DNA of 64,000 nt from Moraxellaceae bacterium (lineage in GTDB: Bacteria; Pseudomonadota; Gammaproteobacteria; Pseudomonadales; Moraxellaceae), in contig JAJUIK010000010.1 of NCBI GenBank assembly GCA_029267635.1, positions 16,887-80,886 of the forward strand, given 5' to 3'. Positions 29,435-37,996 of the stretch are shown here, piece after piece. How positions within the stretch are numbered: the stretch's first letter is position 1; every line of letters begins with the position of its first letter. A program made the position numbers and the translations under genes. Below the pieces are notes generated by a model. That model worked only from the letters and a program-made list of their open reading frames with translations, searched no databases and was not told the origin of the DNA.

Positions 29435-30094
29435 TTATTTTAAAAAGCCATTTTCAGCTAAAAAGCTCATACTGATTTTTGATTCATGGTGTGTATCAGC
29501 GGCTTTATCGCCCAGCAATAAACGCTCGATATAACGTGCCAACACATCCACTTCGAGATTAACCTTACTGCCCACTTTCCAGGTACCAATATTGGTGCGT
29601 TCTGCGGTATGCGGGATCAGGTTCAAACTCAGAATATTGCCACGCAAATAGTTAATGGTCAGGCTGATGCCATCGACCGTCACCGAGCCTTTTTCAGCAA
29701 GATACTTGGCAATTTCAGTCGGTGCGGTCACTTCAAAATACAGGGATCGTGCATCTTCACGCACCAGAGTAATTTCGCCCACTGCGTCGACATGGCCACT
29801 GACAATATGGCCTCCGAAACGTGTGGTTGGCAGCATGGCCTTTTCCACATTGACCGGCTGACCGACTTTCCATTGTCCGAGCGTCGTGCGGTTCAGACTT
29901 TCACGTGACACATCAGCCGCATACCAATTATCGCCCCACTCGATCACGGTCAGGCAAATGCCGTTGGTGGCAATCGAATCGCCTAAATGCACATCTGACA
30001 TATCCAGATCAGTCTGGATGCGTAAACGGATATCACCGCCCACACTTTGCAGGCTTTCAACTTTGCCGAGGCTTTCAATAATCCCTGTAAACAT
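29435..30094 (-). CDS. ribE: Riboflavin synthase, alpha subunit
   Basis: Dismutates two 6,7-dimethyl-8-ribityllumazine molecules to riboflavin. It has two tandem lumazine-binding barrels; the N-terminus 'MFTGIIESLGKVESL' is diagnostic. The first repeat has 'SIATNGICLTVIEW' and the second 'KGSVTVDGISLTINYL'. The ORF is open to 30178, but the ATG at 30094 gives the canonical 219-aa protein. It is the last gene of the nrdR-ribD-methyltransferase-ribE strand cluster. The symbol is ribE or ribC depending on the naming system. Confidence 0.95.
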   Translation of the reverse strand: MFTGIIESLGKVESLQSVGGDIRLRIQTDLDMSDVHLGDSIATNGICLTVIEWGDNWYAADVSRESLNRTTLGQWKVGQPVNVEKAMLPTTRFGGHIVSGHVDAVGEITLVREDARSLYFEVTAPTEIAKYLAEKGSVTVDGISLTINYLRGNILSLNLIPHTAERTNIGTWKVGSKVNLEVDVLARYIERLLLGDKAADTHHESKISMSFLAENGFLK

Positions 30095-30119
30095 AACAAC
30101 GCTCTCTATGGGTTTGAAT

Positions 30120-31412
30120 TTACCATAAGGCCAATTGGGTGCTGACACCTGAGGTATCGACACCACCGAGTTCGGCAAAATGATAAAGTTGTCCTAATAA
30201 TTGACGTAACGGTGGCCCTGCCTTGGCATGGGTATCGGTAATCACAATAAATTCCAGTACGCGTGCGCGCTCTGACTGACGCTGTTTACTGACCCGATAA
30301 CGCGGCACATCCTGCGTTAACAAGGTGACTTTACCACGTGCCAGATTGGCCTTGAGCAAATCCTGTGGCGAAATATTGCCATCAGTGGAATAACTGGTCA
30401 GGATGTAACGGGCATTAATGGTAGACAATAACTTCTCATACGCTTCTTTGGCATATTTTGAGGAATTATAAGGACTTGGTCGTTCTTTACGCCACGCCCG
30501 GTCAATCCCGCTTTTATAGCCTTTGGTATCCGGACTCGGCAAGTCCACCTGATCCCACAAGGTTAACGCGTTCAGTACATGATAGTTACTGCTATAAGCA
30601 TGCTGGTTATACGGTGGATCAAGATAGGCCACATCGACCTCGAAACCGCTCATCTGGTTCGCAAGATGCTGGGCATCCACACACCACATTTCCGCTGCCG
30701 GACGTTTCGGGTCGCCGATTTCACAAAAACGGCTTGGAGTCAGCCATAATAAAGACTCGATCCGCTCCAGCGCGGTCTGGGTTTTTCCGCCCCAGCCATG
30801 GTGGAAACTTTTGAATACACCACTGGTATTACTGACAAAACTGGCAGAATAGAGCAATGGTGCCAACAAGGCACTCATTTCCACATCATCAATCGCCCCT
30901 TGTGCCTGCCAGGTGGCAATCTGCTGGCGGATGGCATCAATGCGCATGCCATTACGGCGTTTGAAGAACAACCGGTCACGTGTCGGGTCATAAACCTCAT
31001 CATTACGCGGGCATAGATTGTGCGTCACCCAACCTTTGACTTCCGGCAAACGGTTCAAATAGTCAATAGCTTTCTGATAGCCACCGAGCTCCTTAAACGC
31101 AGGTGCATCCACGCAGGATAAAATTGCGTTGTTCAGCGCATGGCTATAAGGTTCCCAGTCATTGGCAATCACCCGGTAGCCATTTTGCCGGGCCAGACGT
31201 GAAACCACACCACTCCCGGCAAAGAAATCCGCAAAAATCGGCGCACGCTTAGCTTTGGGATTAAGCGTTCCAGTGATTTCCAGAGCTTCCAGAATCAGAT
31301 GCAGCAATCGGCGTTTGTTGCCCAGATAAGGTACTAGCTGGTGAAAAAGGTATTCATCCGTCGTGCGCGCTGCATGGCGACGTTTGTGATAAACCGAAGA
31401 CTCTGGATTCAT
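30120..31412 (-). CDS. Orphan DNA adenine-N6 methyltransferase
   Basis: A 430-aa D12-class type DNA N6-adenine methyltransferase. The SAM-binding motif 'FADFFAGSGVVSRLA' is preceded by the 'LVPYLGNKRRLL' block, and the catalytic motif is 'YLDPPYNQHAYSSNYH' (DPPY). A C-terminal region of about 130 residues may hold target recognition. No restriction endonuclease is adjacent. It sits between ribD (4-nt ATGA overlap) and ribE (25-nt gap), an arrangement that implies co-expression with riboflavin genes. I recall, unverified, that A. baumannii has an orphan methyltransferase called AamA that acts on GAATTC; this could be its orthologue. Confidence 0.88.
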   Translation of the reverse strand: MNPESSVYHKRRHAARTTDEYLFHQLVPYLGNKRRLLHLILEALEITGTLNPKAKRAPIFADFFAGSGVVSRLARQNGYRVIANDWEPYSHALNNAILSCVDAPAFKELGGYQKAIDYLNRLPEVKGWVTHNLCPRNDEVYDPTRDRLFFKRRNGMRIDAIRQQIATWQAQGAIDDVEMSALLAPLLYSASFVSNTSGVFKSFHHGWGGKTQTALERIESLLWLTPSRFCEIGDPKRPAAEMWCVDAQHLANQMSGFEVDVAYLDPPYNQHAYSSNYHVLNALTLWDQVDLPSPDTKGYKSGIDRAWRKERPSPYNSSKYAKEAYEKLLSTINARYILTSYSTDGNISPQDLLKANLARGKVTLLTQDVPRYRVSKQRQSERARVLEFIVITDTHAKAGPPLRQLLGQLYHFAELGGVDTSGVSTQLALW

Positions 31413-32494
31413 ATTGTCTCTTGCGTAGGGATTAGCCTTAAGCGTAAGTCATCCCCTACTTGGGTAAACTGCTCAAATTTGAAACGAAGCTGCTCGGCCA
31501 GACGGATCAGGTCAGCATTAAACATGGCACGTGCCGATTGCCCCAATAAGGTCGGTGCCACATAATAGATCATTTCATCGACCAAATGATCCTGTAAAAA
31601 GGCGGTAGATAAAGTCGAACCGGCTTCCACCAGCACATCATAAATTTGGTAATGCTGAGATAAGGTCTGTAACAGGGCTTTTAAAGGCTGAATCTCCAAC
31701 TGGATGACCCCTAAATCGGCCAATTCCTGACGAAATGGCCCCATAACCATCACGGTTTCCGGCTGTTGCAATATTTTGGCACTTAATGGCAAACGACCCT
31801 GACGGTCTAGAACTACCCGTTTCGGTTGTACGATTGTTTCCAGATCCGTATTGGGTAATTCACGCACATTGAGTTGGCAATCATCCGTCAATACCGTATC
31901 AATACCCGTGATCACAGCACCGGAAATCGCACGCCAATGTTGCACATCCTGACGGGCAGCGGGTCCGGTGATCCATTTCGACTCTCCCGACGCCATTGCG
32001 GTACGACCATCGAGACTGGCGGCAATTTTTAAGCGCACATACGGCAACCCGGTTGCCATAGCCTTCAGAAAGCCAAAATTCAAGGCATGTGCTTGCTGTT
32101 GTAAAACCCCAACTTCGACTTCAATGCCGGCATCACGCAGAATCTGCACGCCTTTTCCAGCCACCAGAGGATTAGGGTCTGGACAGGCCACTACCACTTT
32201 TTTCAGCTGGGCTTTGACCAGTGCTTCTGCACAAGGCGGAGTCCGGCCATAATGTGCACAAGGTTCCAGTGTGACATAAGCGGTCGCCCCTTGCGCCTGC
32301 TTACCCGCCTGGCGCAAGGCAAAAACTTCAGCATGCGGTTGCCCTGCTTTGGGGTGAAACCCTTCACCAATCACCTGTCCATCTTTAACGATGACACAGC
32401 CGACATTCGGGTTCGGTTTGGTGGAATACTGTCCACGTTGGGCCAGTTCAATTGCCCGTTGCATCCAGTATTGATCTTGTGTCAGCTCAGACAT
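31409..32494 (-). CDS. ribD: Bifunctional riboflavin deaminase/reductase RibD
   Basis: Carries out the deamination and side-chain reduction steps of riboflavin synthesis. The N-terminal deaminase has zinc ligands in 'KAGQPHAEVFALRQAG' and 'LEPCAHYGRTPPCAEAL'. The C-terminal reductase domain (from about 145) has 'LKIAASLDGRTAMASGESKW' and 'VEAGSTLSTAFL'. The ORF track starts at a TTG (32506) touching the nrdR stop; the ATG at 32494 behind GGGA gives MSELTQDQYWM and is preferred (361 aa). It follows nrdR closely, the classical nrdR-rib gene order. Confidence 0.93.
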   Translation of the reverse strand: MSELTQDQYWMQRAIELAQRGQYSTKPNPNVGCVIVKDGQVIGEGFHPKAGQPHAEVFALRQAGKQAQGATAYVTLEPCAHYGRTPPCAEALVKAQLKKVVVACPDPNPLVAGKGVQILRDAGIEVEVGVLQQQAHALNFGFLKAMATGLPYVRLKIAASLDGRTAMASGESKWITGPAARQDVQHWRAISGAVITGIDTVLTDDCQLNVRELPNTDLETIVQPKRVVLDRQGRLPLSAKILQQPETVMVMGPFRQELADLGVIQLEIQPLKALLQTLSQHYQIYDVLVEAGSTLSTAFLQDHLVDEMIYYVAPTLLGQSARAMFNADLIRLAEQLRFKFEQFTQVGDDLRLRLIPTQETI

Positions 32495-32506
32495 CTTTAT
32501 TCCCAA

Positions 32507-32959
32507 TTAGCGCTGTTGCATTTGTTCAATTTGACGGCGGAAGGCTTCTACATCCTGAAAGTCCTGATAGACTGAAGCGAAACGGACATAGGCCACGTGA
32601 TCTAGCGCATACAGCGCCTGCATGACAATTTCACCAATCACCCGTGACTTGACATCACGCTCACCCAAACGTCGAATCTGCAACTGGATATCGCTCAATA
32701 CGGTTTCGATCTGTTCCTGCGTGACCGGACGTTTTTGCAAGGCATGCATCAGCGAGCGGCGCAACTTGGCTTCATCAAAAGGCTCATTTTTACCATCGGA
32801 CTTGATGACACGCGGCATCACGACTTCGTAACTTTCAAAGGTAGTAAAGCGTTCACCGCAACTGATACATTCCCGACGTCGGCGAATCTGGCAACCTTCG
32901 GCGGCCAAGCGCGAATCGATCACTTTACTGTCTGCAGCGTTGCAAAATGGACAATGCAT
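32507..32959 (-). CDS. nrdR: Transcriptional repressor NrdR
   Basis: A repressor of ribonucleotide reductase genes that senses ATP/dATP. The N-terminal zinc ribbon is clear: '[17 protein letters not shown]' and '[17 protein letters not shown]'. An ATP-cone domain follows (about 49-140, '[20 protein letters not shown]'). The 150-aa length is standard. It is the first gene of the nrdR-ribD-methyltransferase-ribE group. Confidence 0.96.
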   Translation of the reverse strand: MHCPFCNAADSKVIDSRLAAEGCQIRRRRECISCGERFTTFESYEVVMPRVIKSDGKNEPFDEAKLRRSLMHALQKRPVTQEQIETVLSDIQLQIRRLGERDVKSRVIGEIVMQALYALDHVAYVRFASVYQDFQDVEAFRRQIEQMQQR

Positions 32960-33041
32960 AGCGGTTTAATTGAACACATCCTCAAGGATTCTCGAGTGTA
33001 GCAAAATTTCTCCCATTTGTAGAGAATTACGCTACATATAG

Positions 33042-33068
33042 AAAAAAAACAGCCTTTTCAGGCTGTTT
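33042..33068 (-). terminator. Rho-independent terminator of amtB
   Basis: On the minus strand AAACAGCC - TGAAAA - GGCTGTTT runs into eight Ts. It lies about 30 nt after the amtB stop. Confidence 0.85.
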
Positions 33069-33098
33069 TACACAATATATTGAGATTTGTTTGATTTA

Positions 33099-34496
33099 TT
33101 ACTCTACGCGCTCACCATGTTGACTCAGATCCAATCCCATACGTTCCTCATCTGCAGAAACCCGGATACCGATAGTCAGATCAATCACTTTCAGGATCAC
33201 AAATGTCAGCACGGCACTATAAGCAATCGTTGCCAAAACACCTTCAATTTGCACCCAAAGTTGCATCAACATATTGGTAGGTGCTTTATCCCCCATGATG
33301 AATTCGCTGGCAAATACCGCGGTGAGGATGGCACCTACAATCCCGCCCACACCATGCAGACCAAAAGCATCCAGCGAGTCATCCGCGTTCAGGGCATGTT
33401 TCAGCGCAGTAATCCCCCAGAAGCAAACTACACCACCAATCAGCCCCATGGCCAAAGCGCCACCCACGGTGACAAAGCCTGCTGCCGGTGTAATCACCAC
33501 CAGACCGGCTACCGCACCGGAGGCTGCACCCAATACAGAAGCCTTGCCGCGAACTAGTTTTTCTGTCATTAACCAGGAGATCGCCGCAGCAGCCGCAGCG
33601 ACTTGGGTCACAATCATCGCATAGCTGGCAGAACCGTTAGCACCCAAAGCGGAACCACCGTTAAAACCAAACCAGCCCACCCACAACAAACTCGCGCCCA
33701 GTACAGTCAACGACAGGTTATGGGGTGCCATAGACTCACGGCCCAGTCCGATACGTTTACCCAGCATATAGGCCGCTACCAGACCTGCCACACCCGAGTT
33801 GATATGCACGACTGTACCACCGGCAAAATCAAGGGCGCCATCATTGGCCAGCCAGCCACCGCCCCAGACCCAATGGGTAATCGGCGCATACACAGCAATC
33901 ACCCAAATTGCGATAAAAGCAATAAAAGCGCCAAACTTCATGCGTTCCGCAATCGAACCACTGATAATTGCCACGGTGATGATGGCAAAGGTCATTTGGA
34001 AAATGACAAAGAGAATTTCGGGAATCGTGCCACTTAAAGCATCAGGACCGATGCCGGACAACATCAGCTTATCAAAACCGCCAATAAAGGCATTGCCTTC
34101 CGCAAATGCCAGCGTATAACCGACCGCGACCCAAGCGATACTCACGACTGCAACTGCCACCAGACTATGTGCCATGGTACTGAGGACGTTTTTCTTACGT
34201 ACCATGCCACCATAAAACAACGCCAGCCCGGGAATCGTCATCAACAAGACCAATGCGGTGGAAATCAGGATCCATGCGGTATCCCCGCTATCTAGTTGTG
34301 GTTGTTCTTCTGCAGGTGCGGGTGTTTCGGCAGTCGCTGCAAGGGTAGCATCAGCAGGTGCTGTTACAGCGGTTTGATCGGTTGCAGTGGTACTGATAGT
34401 GGCTGCAACGGGCTCTGAAGCGGTTTCTTCAGCCCATGCGGCTGAACCACCTAACAGCGCACCAGACAAGCTGAGTGCAAGTAGCATTTTTTTCAT
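33099..34496 (-). CDS. amtB: Ammonium transporter AmtB
   Basis: An inner-membrane ammonium channel of the Amt/Rh family with 11 membrane helices after a cleaved signal peptide. The pore histidines are expected in 'PITHWVWGGGWL' and 'FGLHGVGGIVGAI'; other conserved blocks are 'GLALFYGGMVRKKNVLS' and 'GWFGFNGGSALGAN'. Between the signal peptide ('GALLGGSAAWAEE') and the first helix is an unusual stretch of about 45 residues rich in Ala, Thr, Pro and Glu, which would be periplasmic. At 465 aa it is longer than E. coli AmtB. glnK lies 61 nt upstream, the usual glnK-amtB operon. Confidence 0.96.
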   Translation of the reverse strand: MKKMLLALSLSGALLGGSAAWAEETASEPVAATISTTATDQTAVTAPADATLAATAETPAPAEEQPQLDSGDTAWILISTALVLLMTIPGLALFYGGMVRKKNVLSTMAHSLVAVAVVSIAWVAVGYTLAFAEGNAFIGGFDKLMLSGIGPDALSGTIPEILFVIFQMTFAIITVAIISGSIAERMKFGAFIAFIAIWVIAVYAPITHWVWGGGWLANDGALDFAGGTVVHINSGVAGLVAAYMLGKRIGLGRESMAPHNLSLTVLGASLLWVGWFGFNGGSALGANGSASYAMIVTQVAAAAAAISWLMTEKLVRGKASVLGAASGAVAGLVVITPAAGFVTVGGALAMGLIGGVVCFWGITALKHALNADDSLDAFGLHGVGGIVGAILTAVFASEFIMGDKAPTNMLMQLWVQIEGVLATIAYSAVLTFVILKVIDLTIGIRVSADEERMGLDLSQHGERVE

Positions 34497-34557
34497 TTAT
34501 GTCCCCCAACTTTTGTTTTTTCTGAGTTATCGAGTACTCAGCAAGCTTCATGCCAAA

Positions 34558-34917
<360 letters not shown>

Positions 34918-34936
34918 TCACCAGTAAGGTTTTATG

Positions 34937-34952
34937 TTCAATATTCATGCCA
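34937..34952 (-). promoter_or_regulatory. Candidate sigma-54 promoter of glnK-amtB
   Basis: On the minus strand TGGCATG-AATA-TTGAA matches TGGCACG-N4-TTGCW at 10 of 12 defined positions with exact spacing. The -12 element has GA instead of GC, which weakens the call. The distance to the start codon (about 40 nt) is suitable. glnK-amtB operons are commonly under NtrC/RpoN. Confidence 0.55.
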
Positions 34953-35174
34953 AGACTTCTGAAAGTTGGGGAAAACCAGAAGCACTGTGCATGAACTGTC
35001 TTTATAACCTATTTTGTTCTTTGATATGTAGAGCGATTTTCAAAAAATAACCGTTTGCGATGGTCGGAATAACCGATCTGATAAAATCGATTTACTTTGC
35101 TCAGAGGACACTATGGTCGGTGCAACCGCGATGTTACACTGCGGGATAAAAGACCTTAGATGATTGGACTTCTT

Positions 35175-35402
35175 ATGATCGAAACATTATTACAAACCAT
35201 TTTGCAGCAACTGGATCAACCAAAAAAAGATATTGAACATAATTTACGCGCCCTGCTCAGTGAAGCTGTGGCCAAAATGGATCTGGTGACCCAGGAAGAA
35301 CTCGAACGCCAGCAAACTGCCCTCAAAAATGCCCACCAGCGTTTAGACCAGCTCAATGAACAGGTCAAAACTTTAGAAACGCTGCTGCAGAACAAAAAAT
35401 AA
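35175..35402 (+). CDS. ubiK: Ubiquinone biosynthesis accessory factor UbiK
   Basis: A small coiled-coil protein of the YqiC/BMFP family that assists aerobic ubiquinone synthesis together with UbiJ. It is nearly all helical: an N-terminal amphipathic part ('IETLLQTILQQL') and a C-terminal coiled coil ('VTQEELERQQTALKNAHQRL'). The track begins at 35160; the ATG at 35175 (75 aa, MIETLLQ) resembles known starts better, though neither start has a strong ribosome-binding site. comM follows after 67 nt. UbiK is assigned from the typical helix pattern and the 'LVTQEELERQ' block. Confidence 0.85.
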   Translation: MIETLLQTILQQLDQPKKDIEHNLRALLSEAVAKMDLVTQEELERQQTALKNAHQRLDQLNEQVKTLETLLQNKK

Positions 35403-35469
35403 GCACCAAACAGGTGCAGTGAAAAGACAAACAACGATTAAAAATAAAGCATAATAACGGAACAACAAG

Positions 35470-36957
35470 ATGTCTTTTGCCAAGATCCAGACCCGCAGTC
35501 TGTTGGGCTTACATGCGCCCAGCATTGAAGTAGAAGTGCATGTCAGCCAGGGATTGCCTTCCCTGACGATTGTCGGTTTGCCTGAAGCGGCCGTTCGCGA
35601 AAGTAAAGACCGGGTTCGCTCAGCCATTATCAACAGCGGCTTTCAGTTTCCGACCAAACGTCTGACCATCAATCTGGCACCGGCCGATCTCCCCAAAGAA
35701 GGGGCACGTCTGGATCTGCCGATTGCCTTGGGCATTCTGATTGCATCAGGACAACTTCCCGCCCAGGTCACGGATGATTTTGAATTTATAGGGGAACTGG
35801 CACTGGATGGTCATTTACGTCCGGTCAGTGGTGCGCTGAGTATTGCGATGGCCTGTCAGCAAGCAGGACATCGGCTGATGCTGCCTGCAGCCAATACGAG
35901 CGAGGCAGCGCAACTGCCTGATCTTGCGGTCTATCCTGCACAGCATCTGAAACAGGTCTGTGCACATTTTCTCGAGCAAAATAAAATTGCCACGGCGGCA
36001 GCTCCCTCGCTACAAAGTACACAGCGCTATGTGCAGGACCTCGCAGATGTCAAAGGTCAATTACGGCCACGACGTACACTGGAAATTGCAGCCGCAGGTG
36101 GACACTCTCTGTTGTTTCGTGGACCCCCCGGTACCGGAAAAACCCTGCTGGCCTCACGTCTACCGAGTATCTTGCCACCTTTGACGGCACAGGAAAATTT
36201 GCAAGTCGCCAATATTTATTCAATTGCCAATCATCCGCATCCTTTTGGACAACGCCCTTTCCGTGCACCGCATCATACTGCCTCGGCGATTGCACTGGTC
36301 GGGGGCGGTTCACATCCCAAACCTGGCGAAATTACCCTGGCACATTTAGGGGTGTTATTTCTGGATGAGTTACCAGAGTTCGACCGTAAAGTACTCGAAG
36401 TGCTGCGCCAACCGCTGGAATCCAAAGAAATCGTGATTTCTCGTGCCTCACGGCAAATGACCTTTCCAGCCAATTTCCAGTTGATTGCGGCGATGAATCC
36501 TTGCCCCTGCGGTTATGCCTTTAATCAGGACAATCGCTGCCAATGTTCCAGCGAAGCGATCAAACGTTATCAGAACCGTATTTCCGGACCCTTGCTGGAC
36601 CGGATCGACCTGCATATTGATGTGCCGCCGCTTTCCGCACAGGAACTCCAGTCCTCAGCGGCAGCTGAAGATTCCGCAACGGTTCGAGCACGGGTGATCC
36701 AGGCCTATGAACAGCAAATGCAGCGTCAACAGGCCTTGAATCACCAGCTTTCTCCGCAGCAGCTACAACAGTTTGCTGTCCTCGATGAAGCCTCAAAACG
36801 TCTGCTGGAAATGGCGCAACAACGTCTCAATTTATCCGCCCGCGCCTATCATCGGGTGTTGCGTGTGGCTCGTACCATTGCGGATCTGGCACGAAGTGAA
36901 CAGATTCAGAATGTGCATGTCAGCGAGGCACTGTCTTACCGCGCCAATGAAGCCTGA
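35470..36957 (+). CDS. comM: ComM-like Mg-chelatase-type AAA+ ATPase (YifB family)
   Basis: A hexameric helicase of natural transformation that drives branch migration when incoming DNA recombines with the chromosome. It has an N-terminal ChlI-like domain (residues 1-190, 'PSLTIVGLPEAAVRESKDRV'), Walker A 'FRGPPGTGKTLLASRL', Walker B 'GVLFLDELPEF', a Cys-rich insert 'MNPCPCGYAFNQDNRCQCS' and a C-terminal lid region. At 495 aa it is normal. Its presence is consistent with the natural competence known in Acinetobacter. It is downstream of ubiK on the same strand. Confidence 0.93.
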   Translation: MSFAKIQTRSLLGLHAPSIEVEVHVSQGLPSLTIVGLPEAAVRESKDRVRSAIINSGFQFPTKRLTINLAPADLPKEGARLDLPIALGILIASGQLPAQVTDDFEFIGELALDGHLRPVSGALSIAMACQQAGHRLMLPAANTSEAAQLPDLAVYPAQHLKQVCAHFLEQNKIATAAAPSLQSTQRYVQDLADVKGQLRPRRTLEIAAAGGHSLLFRGPPGTGKTLLASRLPSILPPLTAQENLQVANIYSIANHPHPFGQRPFRAPHHTASAIALVGGGSHPKPGEITLAHLGVLFLDELPEFDRKVLEVLRQPLESKEIVISRASRQMTFPANFQLIAAMNPCPCGYAFNQDNRCQCSSEAIKRYQNRISGPLLDRIDLHIDVPPLSAQELQSSAAAEDSATVRARVIQAYEQQMQRQQALNHQLSPQQLQQFAVLDEASKRLLEMAQQRLNLSARAYHRVLRVARTIADLARSEQIQNVHVSEALSYRANEA

Positions 36958-36961
36958 ATGC

Positions 36962-36996
36962 AAAAAGCCGATGACCAGAGGTACTGGCCATCGGCT
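36962..36996 (-). terminator. Rho-independent terminator of the first TorF gene
   Basis: AGCCGATG-CCAG stem with loop AGGTA and one A-C mismatch. On the minus strand it is followed by five Ts. It also overlaps the region just past the comM stop, so it may end both convergent genes. Confidence 0.7.
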
Positions 36997-37019
36997 GATC
37001 ATTACTATCTAAAATAAAA

Positions 37020-37775
37020 TCAGAATGTTTTGGTTAGTGTAAAGACTGCGCCAGTATCCACCCCACGTTTGGCGGTATGCGACATGCCATCCGTATCAAT
37101 ATCTGTGCCGACTGCGGCCAATTCTGCAGTCAAACCTTTCACTGAGGCAAAAGAATAGGTCACCCCTGCTTTCCAGTCCAGGTAGCTATCCTCACCATTA
37201 AAGTAGTCCTCATCCGCAAGGGTATAACCTACTGCTGCCACCCCACCGAAACCGCTTGCACCAAAAGGTACAGAATAGGTCGCATTTAAATACCAGGCAT
37301 CTGTATCCAGACCCAAGAAATCATTGCTGTAGTTGATGGCCGTCATCAGGCTGGCCTTATCCACCAGTACATCACTGAAGGTTAATTTAGCGTAAGCTTC
37401 CAGCCAGTTTAAGTCACTTTCGCTTGGATAAGCGTAATACCATAAACCCACGTCTAACAGCGGCTTGCTGGCAAAGCTATCTAAGGTGGTGGCAAAACCC
37501 ATATATGGATCCAGCTCGAGATGTGCTGTGCCACCAAAATCCACATTAGAGCCCCACACCCCTGCATATACACCGGACTCATGGGTCAGCAAAAAACCAC
37601 CTTGCAACGCCGGGTCATTAAAGGTTTGTGAAATACCGCGGTAGCGATAATCCGAGGTCAAGGCCGCATTACCGCTCAACGTCAAGCCCAATGGCGATGT
37701 GTCCTCTGCCATACTCATCATGGAAGCACTTGCCAATACACCCAAGCTCACTGCTTTCACTGCCCATTTCTTCAT
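37020..37775 (-). CDS. TorF family putative porin (first copy)
   Basis: A 251-aa outer-membrane beta-barrel candidate. It has a signal peptide (MKKWAVKAVSLGVL..., cleaved near 'MSMAED'), the family block 'SDYRYRGISQTFNDPALQGG', alternating hydrophobic strands, and a C-terminal Phe ('FTLTKTF') that is typical for BAM-assembled barrels. The ORF is open to 37871 but the ATG at 37775 has a GGGGGA ribosome-binding site. A strong sigma-54-like promoter is about 70 nt upstream. Family members are often encoded near glnK-amtB; here that operon is 2.2 kb away. Substrate unknown. Confidence 0.85.
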   Translation of the reverse strand: MKKWAVKAVSLGVLASASMMSMAEDTSPLGLTLSGNAALTSDYRYRGISQTFNDPALQGGFLLTHESGVYAGVWGSNVDFGGTAHLELDPYMGFATTLDSFASKPLLDVGLWYYAYPSESDLNWLEAYAKLTFSDVLVDKASLMTAINYSNDFLGLDTDAWYLNATYSVPFGASGFGGVAAVGYTLADEDYFNGEDSYLDWKAGVTYSFASVKGLTAELAAVGTDIDTDGMSHTAKRGVDTGAVFTLTKTF

Positions 37776-37845
37776 GCTGATCTCCCCCAATGTTATGATT
37801 GGTTTTTTCCTGTTCTGGTTAGGCTGATAAATTCTATTTAGTACT

Positions 37846-37861
37846 AGCAATTGCTGTGCCA
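37846..37861 (-). promoter_or_regulatory. Strong sigma-54 promoter candidate upstream of the TorF porin
   Basis: On the minus strand TGGCACA-GCAA-TTGCT matches TGGCACG-N4-TTGCW at 11 of 12 defined positions, with the invariant GG and GC in place. The predicted transcript start is about 60 nt before the porin ATG. Confidence 0.75.
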
Positions 37862-37946
37862 AGTCCGGCAAAGGCTCAGATGGAAGAAATGTACAGACCG
37901 TGACCTATTTTTGCCCTTTTTACAGGATTGAGTAAAATTTACGCAT

Positions 37947-37982
37947 AAAAAAGGTACACAAATTTTATGCAATTTGTACACC
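37947..37982 (-). terminator. Rho-independent terminator of the second TorF gene
   Basis: On the minus strand GGTGTACAAATT - GCATAA - AATTTGTGTACC forms a 12-bp stem with two G-U pairs, followed by six Ts. This separates the two porin genes into independent transcripts. Confidence 0.85.
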
Positions 37983-37996
37983 CTAAAATGATGGCT

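Noticed and set aside
33087-33557. 156-aa and overlapping plus-strand ORFs opposite amtB
   Set aside because: Several overlapping antisense frames over a clear amtB; none has protein-like motifs.
34982-34990. GCACTGTGC palindrome upstream of glnK as an NtrC site
   Set aside because: The halves are separated by one base, whereas NtrC sites have GCAC-N7-GTGC type spacing.
37954-37982. Inverted repeat thought to be an enhancer site for the sigma-54 porin promoter
   Set aside because: On the minus strand it forms a 12-bp stem followed by six Ts right after the second TorF gene, so it is better explained as that gene's terminator.
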